Source: JBBSJZ01 sp041751935 (GTDB taxonomy: Bacteria; Planctomycetota; Planctomycetia; Pirellulales; Pirellulaceae). Taken from it: DNA of 64,000 bases. A program made the translations under genes and the position numbers. The stretch covers positions 1 through 64,000 of the forward strand of contig JBGSIA010000080.1 of NCBI GenBank assembly GCA_041751935.1. The letters run 5' to 3'. Below are positions 43,663 to 52,631 of this stretch, piece after piece. The notes beneath the pieces are model-generated. The model saw nothing but the letters and a program-made list of their open reading frames with translations. It did not search any database and had not been told where the DNA came from. The stretch's first letter is position 1, and each line of letters opens with the position of its first letter.

Positions 43663-46600
43663 TCTGTGTCACCGTTGGTAAGACCTTGACGCACCTGCTC
43701 AAGACTGCGCTCCAGTTCCTTAGCACGCTGCATGATGCTACCTATTCCTTCAATTTCTAGCTCCGCATAATCTTTCTTCAAAGATTTTAGTAGTGATTCA
43801 GCCCTCGTGAGCTGTTGCTCAGTCGGAGGTGTTATGTGATGCCCAGAACTGAGAAACCTTACCTGCGTATCCATGTTTGCTTCAGCACAGATTAGCAATG
43901 CGACCGCCTGTACTTGGGGATCGGTTGATCGTCGATAGATGTCTTCCGAAGCCACGATTAGATCCTGCGACTGTCTCGATCGCCAATAGGTTATCACCGG
44001 CCTAAGCACTGATGCAGTTCTTGGATCGTTTAGGTGAAGATCGCTAAAGTAGATTCGAGCAACAGATTTGAGGCCCTCGGTCGCCTTTGCACTACCGGCA
44101 TACCACTTGTTGTGTTTTTTATTCCAGGGTGCCTCGGGCACAAAAGGCGGTGTGATACGTGACATGGCCATTGCATGATGCAATGCCTGGTACTCAAAAT
44201 CGGTATGCTGGTATTTCTCAGCGAAGTCGAGCAAGCGAATGATAATCTCCGAGTGGGGCTCGTCACAAAGAACTTCGTTTTTCTCGTCTTCTGTCGCAGT
44301 TGCGGCCACACGTTGCTCAAACGCCAAAATCGATTCGCTTGCTTCCGCGAGGAGTTTCTCAAGTTCTGTCGATGCTCGCGCTAGATCCTCATTGCCATAC
44401 GCGGAATCATCGGGCAATTCAGTCCGTATGGGCCACTGGTCCGGTGAAAGCATATCGAGTATCCCAACGGAACCATCCGAGTTTGCGGTAGCAATGAATC
44501 GCTCATCTTTCGATATCGAATAAGACTCGAGAGTTCCTGAAAACGACCAGAACTGCATCACATCATCGGTTTTTGGGTCGACAACAAGTATTTGGTCTGC
44601 TCCGGATTCATTCGTTCTTCGCATCAGCATAAATGTTGCATTGTTGCTGACATAGCCAATCACGCCGTATGACGAAGCGGAAAAATCTGTCGATACACCG
44701 GAAACGATTTTGTAAGCGCCTTCACCGTCGATCTGGTAAACCATGGTCTCACCGTCCGGTGACGCTACAAATTGTCCATCGCGACCTGCAGGAATCAGGA
44801 ATTCGTGCCTGATTTTGGGCGAGCCCAAACGATTTGCGTGGCTGGGGTATGCAACCAACCGACACCTCTGGCCTCCAATGTCAGACGCCTCGTACTCCGC
44901 CATCAAAACATTTTCACTACTATCCAAACCAATAAGTTTGTTGTTTGGTTTCAACGCACTATGAAAGGCTTCCGTGTCGCCCAACGAAGAAATAACAACC
45001 AGCCTCTGATGATTTGGCTCATTCACAACCCAACGTTTTTTCGCCTTTGAGTACAAAAACTGACTCGTACTCGACATTCCATCAGTATCTATTTTTGTAT
45101 CGGCTGAGGGATCGTTGATTGGGCGAATGATTGCTCGACTTTGGTTGCTACCGAGCGTAGGAGTGATCAAGACGAAATTTCCGTCGATGGAGAAGACGGG
45201 ATAGCTCAACGATAGCGTCTCCGATATGACTTCGCCGGTCGTTGGCTTGAGTACCGAAATGCCGCGTGGGGAAGCAATCGCCAGCGACGAGTCGCCCGTC
45301 CATATCAATTGGCGTCTTTCGTCGCTCCAAAGAGGCCGTTCGGATTGCTGGCCCGCAGGTTGTTCCGCCTGCAATTGCCCTTCATCGTTAAATGAAAGTG
45401 TTTGTAGATATTTTCCATTGGCAACGGCGATTGATGGCTTCGAAGATGGGTCAAAAACGATCAACTTCTTCCCCATGGAGAAACGAGACGTGAAATGCAT
45501 CATCGCTCTGTTGTGCTCCATTCCGAAGGCATGCGTCAGCTGGTCGACTTCCGGCAACAGGCATAGTTTGTCATCGGGTACTCCGTGGTGGATTCGTGCG
45601 ATGCCGGACGAGTTACCTAGGCCTTGGCCGATAGCGAGGAAGTTGCCATCGGGTGACACTGCCATTGAGGTCAAGTGTTTTATTTGCAATTCGATGGTCT
45701 TGGGCTGATCGATAAATGCTCCATTCTTTAATTTCCAAACTTCGATTGGACCGGTTTCATTGCCGATGTAGACGCTCTGGCTGTCCTCATGTAATGCGAT
45801 TTTCGCAGGCTTCTTGATATCTGCTTCGGAAACCAACTCGGGCTTCGTCGTCACTCGATACGACCGAAGCTTCTTGTCGGTTGCCACGATCAGCAGTGTG
45901 CCATCGTCGGAAACTTCAAGGCAACGCGGCCGCTCTTCATGACGAACCGACGGTGCACCAGCGGATACTGGAGGGGGACCTCCGCGGCCGCCTACTGCGC
46001 CGGGAAATCGAATCGATATTTCATTAGGAGGTATATGCTCCTGAGGTGGAGTATAAGGCGTCGGGTTGGTTCCAAACATCAGTTCGCTGGGAAACAGTAT
46101 CGTGTCGAACCAGCGCGGCATCGGCTTGGATAGATCATAGAAGTGAATCGCCTGTCGACTGTCATCAACATACATTTGCTGTCGACTGGGCGAGTAAACA
46201 ATATCTTAGATGTTGCGAAGAAAGTTTCCGGGTCGTGAGCGTTCGACGAGAGTGCCATCTTCAACCTTAAGCCGCATGAGGTGACTACGTGACGTAGGGT
46301 AAGCAAGGTCGTTGTGCCGTTCGCACGCTACAGCAATGAGATTCTCCGAGTCCTCAAACAAGACATGCCGAATCATAAGGTCGTAGTAGTTCTTTTCCGC
46401 GATTAGGTTTAACGTTGTGGCGTCCCAAACTCGGACGTTCCCAGAATTTCCACCTGTGCCGATCCGGGTGCCATCAGCACTGTAGTTGATCGTATTGATT
46501 TCCGCCCAGTCCGCAGCGTAATCAGGCATCAAACACACTGCCCGATTTCGCGTCGACGCGGCTGGCAGCACCCATGGTTTTACGGACGCGGCTTCTTCAG

Positions 46601-46721
46601 CCATCACACCGTGCTCAAGGAAGATCGAAATGTTGAGCATACTCCATGCGATGAACACAATCGAGCTGTGAGCTTGATTCTTGGACCTGGATGATATTCG
46701 CCGATAGAAGGACTTTGTCAT
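43659..46721 (-). pseudogene. Secreted WD40-like beta-propeller protein split by one in-frame TAA
   Basis: The N-terminal segment (46721-46206, with a hydrophobic leader and the first propeller blade NTINYSADGTRIGTGGNSGNVRVWD) ends at TAA 46208-46206. The same frame continues directly as DIVYSPSRQQMYVDDSRQAI..., a propeller strand. It then encodes over 800 further residues: repeats such as LTSMAVSPDGNFLAIGQGLG, CLEVSDDGTLLIVATDKKL and YSISKDERFIATANSDGSVG, and a helical C-terminal domain. Joined, the protein is about 1020 aa. One nonsense change explains it better than two genes, since the second segment lacks both a signal peptide and a Shine-Dalgarno. It overlaps the LRR gene by GTGA. The base composition is lower in GC than its neighbours. 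Confidence 0.75.
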
Positions 46722-46844
46722 TGTTCGGTGTTGGTGTGAGTCGAACGTTTACTACCTATCCAAAAACCGTGAGCCAACGGTGCTAGCCGCAGGTGTTTCT
46801 TCGGTTTTCAGAAAGGTTCAAAGCCTTAGGATGGGACGAGTTGA

Positions 46845-46985
46845 ATGCCCGAAGGCAGTTTCCTGCGGTGAATTTATCGGCAAATACATCCATCACAGCG
46901 GAAACACCCTGCCGTGTGATTCGATTTCAGCCAAGGCTTTACTCGCTCTGTACCAACACGATATTGGGCAACGGTGCTATACTTC
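46845..46985 (+). pseudogene. Decayed fragment of a cyclic-nucleotide-binding protein gene
   Basis: From 46898 to 46971 the DNA aligns with 42133-42207 of the intact gene at close to 90 percent identity, with one base missing near 46924 that shifts the frame. In two frames it reads SITAETPCRVIR and then AKALLALYQHDIGQ, against SIMAETPCRAIR and AKALRALYQHDVGQ in the intact gene. Weaker similarity (CGE) extends left to about 46845. There is no start and no promoter. It ends just before the aldolase stop codon. Confidence 0.85.
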
Positions 46986-46990
46986 TAGTG

Positions 46991-48283
46991 TCAATTTAAA
47001 TGAAACGCCTCTCGCAATTCAGCGATTACTGGATCGGGCATCGCGCGGACTTCACCAATAGCGCGGGCGTCGATGATCGCCTCGGCGGTAGCTTCCAGCA
47101 CTTCCAATCGATCGAACGCATCCAAAACACTCTTTCCGGTCACGAGGACACCATCGTTCTCCAGCATCGCTGCAGGCGAAGCCTCGCTGACATAGTCTGC
47201 GATTTTACCGTCGTGACGATACTGGCTGCCGTAGGGCACTCGCTTGACATCGCGGAGGAATACATAACTCTCGGGGATCGTGCGCACGTCAAACGTCGAA
47301 TCCGTGACGCTGAACGCGGTCGCATTCACCGGGTGCGCGAATACGATCGCTTGAACGTTGGCATTCCGTTCGTAAATCGCTTGGTGAGCAGTTGCCGCGC
47401 GGCTGGCTCGCTTTCCCGATTCTCGCTTGGCTCCGTCGATCAGGACGAAATCATCCGCACGCAATAGTTCACGATCTTGCTGGGTTGGTGTAATCAAAAA
47501 CGAGTTCCCAGAAACTCTAGCCGAGAAACTGCCTTCGGTACTAATCAGTAACCGCTGGCGACATCCGCGACGAATGAATTCGCAAAGTTGCCGCCGCAAT
47601 TCACATTCCTGGGCAGTCGCTGCCGGCGGATCATATGATTCAAAATCAACACTTCTCGATGCGGCTTTGTCGAGCTGGGCGTCACTCAAATAGCGAACGC
47701 CACCCAGTTGCTCAGCTCGAACGAGCGTTTTACCTGCAAACTCAAATGCCTCGAAACGCTCAAAGGCTCCAGCTAACGAATCGCCACCGACGACAACTCC
47801 GTGATTCTCCAAAATGACGCTATCGCAACCCTCGCTAAACGTGGCTGCGATATTGCTGCCCAATTGTTTGCTGCCGGGACAGGCATAGGCGGCAAATCCC
47901 ACTTTGCCACAAACACTGTGCGCCTGATGAAACAACCGCGTGTTAGGAATCTTGCGGCAGATGCTGTATGCGACCAGCGCGACTGGGTGAGCATGCACAA
48001 TGGCCCGAATATCCGGCCGCGCTTGATAGATCGCTTGGTGAAACGGAAACTCCGACGACGGCGGATGGCGACCGACCACCGTTCCTTCACTGCGCACACA
48101 CACGATGTCATCCCGCGTGAGGTTCCCCTTGTCCACTCGCGCCGGCGAAATCCATATATCGCCAACATCATCACGAATCGAAAGGTTGCCGCCGGATGTT
48201 GTCGTCATGCGGTATCGATAGATGCGATCCATCGTCCGCATAATGGCATCTTGTGGATGAATCAAGTTTCGGGCAGTGGTCAT
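46991..48283 (-). CDS. Double-domain class II aldolase/adducin family protein
   Basis: The 430-aa protein contains two class II aldolase domains in tandem. Domain 1 (1-215) keeps the zinc and catalytic pattern: TSGGNLSIR, SSEFPFHQAIY, HAHPVALVAYS (metal His pair) and ENHGVVVGG (third His). Domain 2 (about 225-425) has the same fold signals, but the His pair reads FAHPVNATAFS, the third His site reads ENDGVLVTG, and SSE is replaced by AAT. It is therefore probably non-catalytic. Domain 1 should cleave a sugar-1-phosphate such as fuculose- or rhamnulose-phosphate. AGGAAA precedes the ATG. An aldehyde dehydrogenase lies 37 bases upstream in the same operon, suited to oxidising the lactaldehyde such aldolases release. 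Confidence 0.88.
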   Translation of the reverse strand: MTTARNLIHPQDAIMRTMDRIYRYRMTTTSGGNLSIRDDVGDIWISPARVDKGNLTRDDIVCVRSEGTVVGRHPPSSEFPFHQAIYQARPDIRAIVHAHPVALVAYSICRKIPNTRLFHQAHSVCGKVGFAAYACPGSKQLGSNIAATFSEGCDSVILENHGVVVGGDSLAGAFERFEAFEFAGKTLVRAEQLGGVRYLSDAQLDKAASRSVDFESYDPPAATAQECELRRQLCEFIRRGCRQRLLISTEGSFSARVSGNSFLITPTQQDRELLRADDFVLIDGAKRESGKRASRAATAHQAIYERNANVQAIVFAHPVNATAFSVTDSTFDVRTIPESYVFLRDVKRVPYGSQYRHDGKIADYVSEASPAAMLENDGVLVTGKSVLDAFDRLEVLEATAEAIIDARAIGEVRAMPDPVIAELREAFHLN

Positions 48284-48320
48284 ATTCGTTTGCTTTCCTG
48301 TTTGTGGATCGAACCGTGAA

Positions 48321-49811
48321 CTAACCTAGCGGTCGAACCACGGAAGTGCTGCGGTAGTAATCCATTAGCGTTTCAATGGACAATACGCCGCCACCCATCC
48401 CGCTCTTGTTCACGCCACCATACGGAACGCCATGAGCAAACACGTTATGAGCGTTGATCCAGCTATTGCCAGCCGTCATTGATTCGGCAACGCGAGTGGC
48501 ACGAGCCGAGTCGGCCGTCCAGACGCTGTTTGCCAGCCCATAGTCCGTATCGTTCGCCATCTCAATCGCTTCTTCTTCGGTATCGAATACCGCAAGATAG
48601 GCAACCGGGCCAAAGATTTCTTCACGAGCGGCAACGTTGTCCAGTGAACCAGCCAACAGCGCAGGTTTGACGTAGTTCCCCGCATAACCGTCCACGGTCG
48701 CGGCTCCTCCACCAAACAAACACTCGGCTCCACCAGCTTTACCTTTCTCCAAGTATCCAAGAACACGCTGACATTGCTTGGGGTTGACGACTGGTCCCAT
48801 TTGGCTCGCCGGATCAAGCGGGTGACCGATGCGAACGTCCTTCAAGCGATCGACACAATGCCCCACGAATTCATCATAGATATCTCGCTGGATCAACCAA
48901 CGAGTCGCATCGCAGCAAACCTGTCCAGTGTGGAAGGTGATCGCCCCGACAAGTTTCTCCGCAGTATCGCGAACGTTCACATCGTCGAACACTACTGCCG
49001 CACCTTTGCCGCCCAATTCTAACTTCACGGGAACGAGGTTTCGTCCGCATGCTTCCCCGACCAATTGACCGACTTCGGGCGAGCCAGTGAACGACATCCG
49101 CTTGATCTTGGCGTTGTGCGACAATGCCGCGCCGGCTGTCGTACCGCGCCCGGTGACCACGTTAATCACGCCGTCGGGGACACCGACCTCTTTTGCCAAT
49201 TGAGCCAAATAGATTGCTGACAACGAAGTGTCTTCGGCTGGCTTGATGACCACGGTGTTGCCCGCCGCGAGCGCCGGAGAAATTCCCCAACCAATTAACA
49301 GAAACGGAAAGTTCCACGGGAAGATGAACCCGCAAGCACCCCACGGTTGTTTGTATGTCCAAGCTTCGTTTCCAGGAACGTCTAGCTTGGTGCGAGCCGG
49401 GACCGTTGCTGCAAGCTTGACAAAGTACCGCAGTGTGTCGACAAAGTTTTGCACGTCGCCTTGAGCTTGAGCCTCGATCTTGCCAGCGTCCAAAGCTTCG
49501 ATTTGGGCAATGATCGATTTTCGCTGCTCAACGGCGTCGGCCAACCGCAACAGGAACTTGCCGCGTTCCTCAACGGATAACTTCGCCCATGCGGGGAAGG
49601 CGGCTGCGGCAACATCCACGGCATGATCCACCTCGGACGCCTCCAAGTCGTAAATTTCGGCAAGCTTGTTGCCAGATCCTGGATCGAATGTTTCGACAGT
49701 CTTACCGCTTTTTGCGTTGAGGTCTTTCCCGCCAACAAACGAGGGAAACGAACTCCGGCTAAGGAAAGCTTCGACTTCGGGTAGTAATTGGATTTCGGTT
49801 GCGGTACTCAC
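48321..49811 (-). CDS. NAD(P)-dependent aldehyde dehydrogenase
   Basis: The 496-aa product is a full ALDH: substrate/cofactor segments PWNFPFLLIGWGISPALAAG, NTVVIKPAEDT and FTGSPEVG, the general base in LELGGKGAA, the catalytic Cys in FHTGQVCCDATRW, and EEIFGPV near the end. GTG 49811 is chosen because GAGGA lies seven bases before it. An upstream in-frame ATG (49838) has no ribosome binding site. With the neighbouring aldolase it fits a deoxysugar pathway (lactaldehyde to lactate), though betaine-aldehyde-type substrates are also possible from sequence alone. Confidence 0.92.
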   Translation of the reverse strand: MSTATEIQLLPEVEAFLSRSSFPSFVGGKDLNAKSGKTVETFDPGSGNKLAEIYDLEASEVDHAVDVAAAAFPAWAKLSVEERGKFLLRLADAVEQRKSIIAQIEALDAGKIEAQAQGDVQNFVDTLRYFVKLAATVPARTKLDVPGNEAWTYKQPWGACGFIFPWNFPFLLIGWGISPALAAGNTVVIKPAEDTSLSAIYLAQLAKEVGVPDGVINVVTGRGTTAGAALSHNAKIKRMSFTGSPEVGQLVGEACGRNLVPVKLELGGKGAAVVFDDVNVRDTAEKLVGAITFHTGQVCCDATRWLIQRDIYDEFVGHCVDRLKDVRIGHPLDPASQMGPVVNPKQCQRVLGYLEKGKAGGAECLFGGGAATVDGYAGNYVKPALLAGSLDNVAAREEIFGPVAYLAVFDTEEEAIEMANDTDYGLANSVWTADSARATRVAESMTAGNSWINAHNVFAHGVPYGGVNKSGMGGGVLSIETLMDYYRSTSVVRPLG

Positions 49812-49838
49812 TGTATAATCCTCGGTTGATGTAGCCAC

Positions 49839-50338
49839 GTTTGCCGCAGCACAGACGAAATTGACAAAGCACCACCGTCAGGCGATGGCAGATAAAATTC
49901 TACGCGATTTGCCCACCGAATTCTTGACGTTGCAACTGGTAATTGTGAAGATCGTCGAAAGGCAACCAGCATGCTGCTGAACTCGCCGTTCACCGGAAGA
50001 TACAAAAGTCAGCTTGATCGTTGCCGCCTATCGCTATGGAATTGGAAGTCCCCAACATGTTGAGAACGAGGCGACTCTTGCGGCAAGTGATTTTTTGCTT
50101 ATGCACTTGGCGCTGCGCAATTCGACGATTTGGCGATCAAGGAATTCGAACGCATTGGAAAATCTCCCGGTGAATGGCCCAGGGGAATGGATGGCTTCGA
50201 GGTCGATCAGTTTGCCAAAAAGAAGGTGGACCTAAAGCGACGTCTCAACGGGAAAGCGATTTGAAAGTAACCTTCTACCGTCACTGCTCGGCCAAAATGG
50301 GCACATGATGCGGGCCGAACGCGGGGCTATTGACGAGG
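49839..50338. other. 500 bases without an intact gene; possible gene end at 50091-50264
   Basis: Contains the promoter side of the aldehyde dehydrogenase operon. A 57-codon plus-strand stretch at 50091-50264 has no start but a natural-looking, Lys-rich composition (FDDLAIKEFERIGKSPGEWP, then DQFAKKKVDLKRRLNGKAI and TGA). It could be the tail of a lost gene. No family recognised. Confidence 0.3.
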
Positions 50339-50948
50339 TCAGGTTAGGTGTTCGGTTTTCAGGCCCAGATTGCATTCGATGTCTTTGATGGACTCGCAAT
50401 CAGCTTTCGACTCCCTCGTCCGCTTCGTTGCCCGCGATTCAAATTAACGAGCTGTCGGGATGCGCCATGCCGAAGCATACCGAGAGACTCGACAGTGGCT
50501 CTCCGCTCCAACGACGGCAAAGCATCACCGCAATTTCTCGGCCTGCCGCCTGACAGCGAAATCCTACCTATTCCTCCAGAGCGACCCCATGGTAGGCAGC
50601 GGCTTCCGCGATGATCTCATCAGGCGTTATTGCTTTCAAGCGTCGACCTTGACAGAGGTGACCGACCGGGCGATTCCGCTTGGCGTACCAGTTCACATAT
50701 CCCGAGAGCCAATTTAGCATTTCCCAACTCAGATTCGGTTCCTGGATTTGTCACAACACGTGGATAAGATTCGGCATCCAACAATACGCGAATACCTTCC
50801 AGCCGCTGACGCGTGACTTACTCCTTCAGCCAACGTGTCCTGCGTTCCTAGTGGCCCTGGTCGTGAAAGATCGGTCCCGCTTCCATCACCTCTTGTGACC
50901 AGATGGTAAATGGCACCGGAGTAGCTGAACGCGAAGCTGGCGAGCCAA
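50339..50948 (-). pseudogene. Decayed REP-associated tyrosine transposase (RAYT, IS200/Y1 type)
   Basis: Reading the minus strand across frames recovers a RAYT in order. The start LARQLRVQ (TTG 50948) is followed after a frame shift by GAIYHLVTRGD, then IFHDQG and LAEG. Next come KVFAYCWMPNLIHVL with TGA just after (50777 region) and GYVNWYAKRNRPVGHLCQGR. A C-terminal helix-turn-helix REIAVMLCRRWSG and FGMAHPDS follows, then CESIKDIECNLGLKTEHLT with TGA at 50341-50339. The active-site HxH normally in 'MPNHxH' has become NLIH. Several frameshifts and stops prove decay. RAYTs mobilise or maintain REP palindromes. No ORF caller would show it. Confidence 0.85.
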
Positions 50949-50978
50949 AGAACAAGAACCTAGCCTCTTGCGTCTCGG

Positions 50979-52247
50979 TTACTTCTTTATCCGTAGTGCG
51001 TTGTCGAAGAACTCGAGGATGATCTTGCGGACTTCGGGCGATTGAAATTCCTTGCCCCCATGCCCGGCGCCAGGAACGATGTGAAAGGTTGAAGCGACTT
51101 TCGCAGCATCTAACTTTTCATGCAAATGACGGCTTTGATCGATCGGGACGCCCGGGTCCTTTTCGCCGTGCATGATCAGAAACGGCGAATCATCGGCGGT
51201 TTCCTGATAGAGGGCGCTGGCCTGGTTGGCAAGTTCTGGCGCATCGCGGACTGTTTCTCCCAGCAACTTAGCACCGTTGGAATTGGCGATGTCTTCCAGC
51301 GTGCGACCATCACCCAAGACATTCGGTGGCATGGTTAACAAGTCCGTGGGGCCGTACCAATCACAGACTGCTTGGACACGGCTGGAGGTGATCTCGTTCA
51401 CGGGAGCGTCGAGCGTTCCGAGTAAGGCGACCAAGTGACCGCCTGCCGAACCTCCCCAAGCCGCGATGTGGTTGGCATCGATTTGAAATCCATCGGCGTT
51501 GGTACGTAACCAACGAATCGCAGCTCGACAATCATCGATCTGCGCCGGCCATTGAGCTTCATCGGTTAATCGATAGTTGATGCTTGCCACTGCGTACCCA
51601 TGTTCAACTAACCAAGTTGCCGGGCAGCGATCTTTACTTCCATTCTTCCACCCGCCGCCATGGACCCAATCAACCACGGGAACGGGGCCGATGACCGTTT
51701 TGGGATAGTACAAGTCGAGCAGCAGGCTTCTCTCAACAGCTCGGGCATATTCCAGGTCGTTGTAGACAACTGCGGATGTTGGCGAAGGTTGATACTCCTT
51801 TCCGGTGTTCTTTTGGCCTGCACCGTCCAGGGCTCTTTGGATAGTGAAGTCGACCAGACTTTGACAATGGAAGAAGCCTGTCCAGAAGTTATGGCCTTGG
51901 CCATGCGGCACGGCTAATTCGAAAACATCCTCGGCGTCTGCCTCTTGGTAGATCTTCGCCAAAGTAGCCGAATTCTCTTTAAGCGGAACAACGTGATCGA
52001 CGTCGCCATGAATGATGTAAACGGGAATCTTCGCGGTGGCAAGCTTGTCGGCTTGGGCGATTGGATTGTGAGTACCAAGTGATTGTTCCAGCTCGTCTGG
52101 CGAGAGACCATACGCTGGCGCGGCTTTTTGAAGGCCAGGGTAGGTTCGCAGATCGAAAACCGGATAGATGCCTGAGATGCCGGCCACTTTCTCGGTGTTG
52201 CGAATGGCCCAACTGCTGGTCCATAGCCCACCTCGGCTTCGTCCCAA
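50979..52247 (-). CDS. Fused alpha/beta hydrolases, first domain N-terminally truncated
   Basis: The 422-aa frame joins two hydrolases. Residues 1-145 are the second half of one: they begin at the nucleophile elbow (GRSRGG, Ser4) and include the acid HGDVDHVVP and the His VPHGQGHNF. The strands that normally precede the elbow are missing. Residues about 150-422 form a complete BD-FAE-like esterase: HGGGWKNGSK (oxyanion), GGSAGGH (nucleophile), HGEKDPGVP and GAGHGG. The TTG at 52247 is the only listed start, and the open frame goes on upstream (FHALRKPTDETIPPLLGRSR). The protein may be a remnant whose second domain still works. An exported form would need a signal peptide, which is absent. Confidence 0.7.
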   Translation of the reverse strand: MGRSRGGLWTSSWAIRNTEKVAGISGIYPVFDLRTYPGLQKAAPAYGLSPDELEQSLGTHNPIAQADKLATAKIPVYIIHGDVDHVVPLKENSATLAKIYQEADAEDVFELAVPHGQGHNFWTGFFHCQSLVDFTIQRALDGAGQKNTGKEYQPSPTSAVVYNDLEYARAVERSLLLDLYYPKTVIGPVPVVDWVHGGGWKNGSKDRCPATWLVEHGYAVASINYRLTDEAQWPAQIDDCRAAIRWLRTNADGFQIDANHIAAWGGSAGGHLVALLGTLDAPVNEITSSRVQAVCDWYGPTDLLTMPPNVLGDGRTLEDIANSNGAKLLGETVRDAPELANQASALYQETADDSPFLIMHGEKDPGVPIDQSRHLHEKLDAAKVASTFHIVPGAGHGGKEFQSPEVRKIILEFFDNALRIKK

Positions 52248-52631
52248 CAGTGGAGGAATTGTTTCATCAGTGGGTTTGCGCAGCGCGTGGAATGACGTGA
52301 TGCATGGGAGTCGCGAGATGCCTGGAACTTGTTGTATTCACGTGGCCTTATTCGTCCAACCAACTTAACTCGCTTCCGGTTTGCCTTCACTGATCCCCGC
52401 TAAGTTGAGGCAAAGAGAATTTGAATCATGATGCCGTGGGTTGACAAGAATCGGCTTCGAAGTGAATTGCTCGCAGTCACTTTTCTAATCCTAGGATCGG
52501 CCAATGCCATCGCGATCGCAGATCGTTTTCTCAGCTCATGAACGCGGAGTTTCGACTCATGGTTGTCCCCATCGCCGTTTGCTGAGATACAGTTAAGTTC
52601 ACCGTCGCGTGGATGCGGGTCGTCGGCGACG
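52248..52631. other. 384 bases between the truncated hydrolase and the SASA esterase
   Basis: No gene supported. The reading frame of the hydrolase stays open for at least 20 codons upstream of its first start but shows no signal peptide. It is likely the scar of the deletion that removed the hydrolase N-terminus. Confidence 0.4.
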
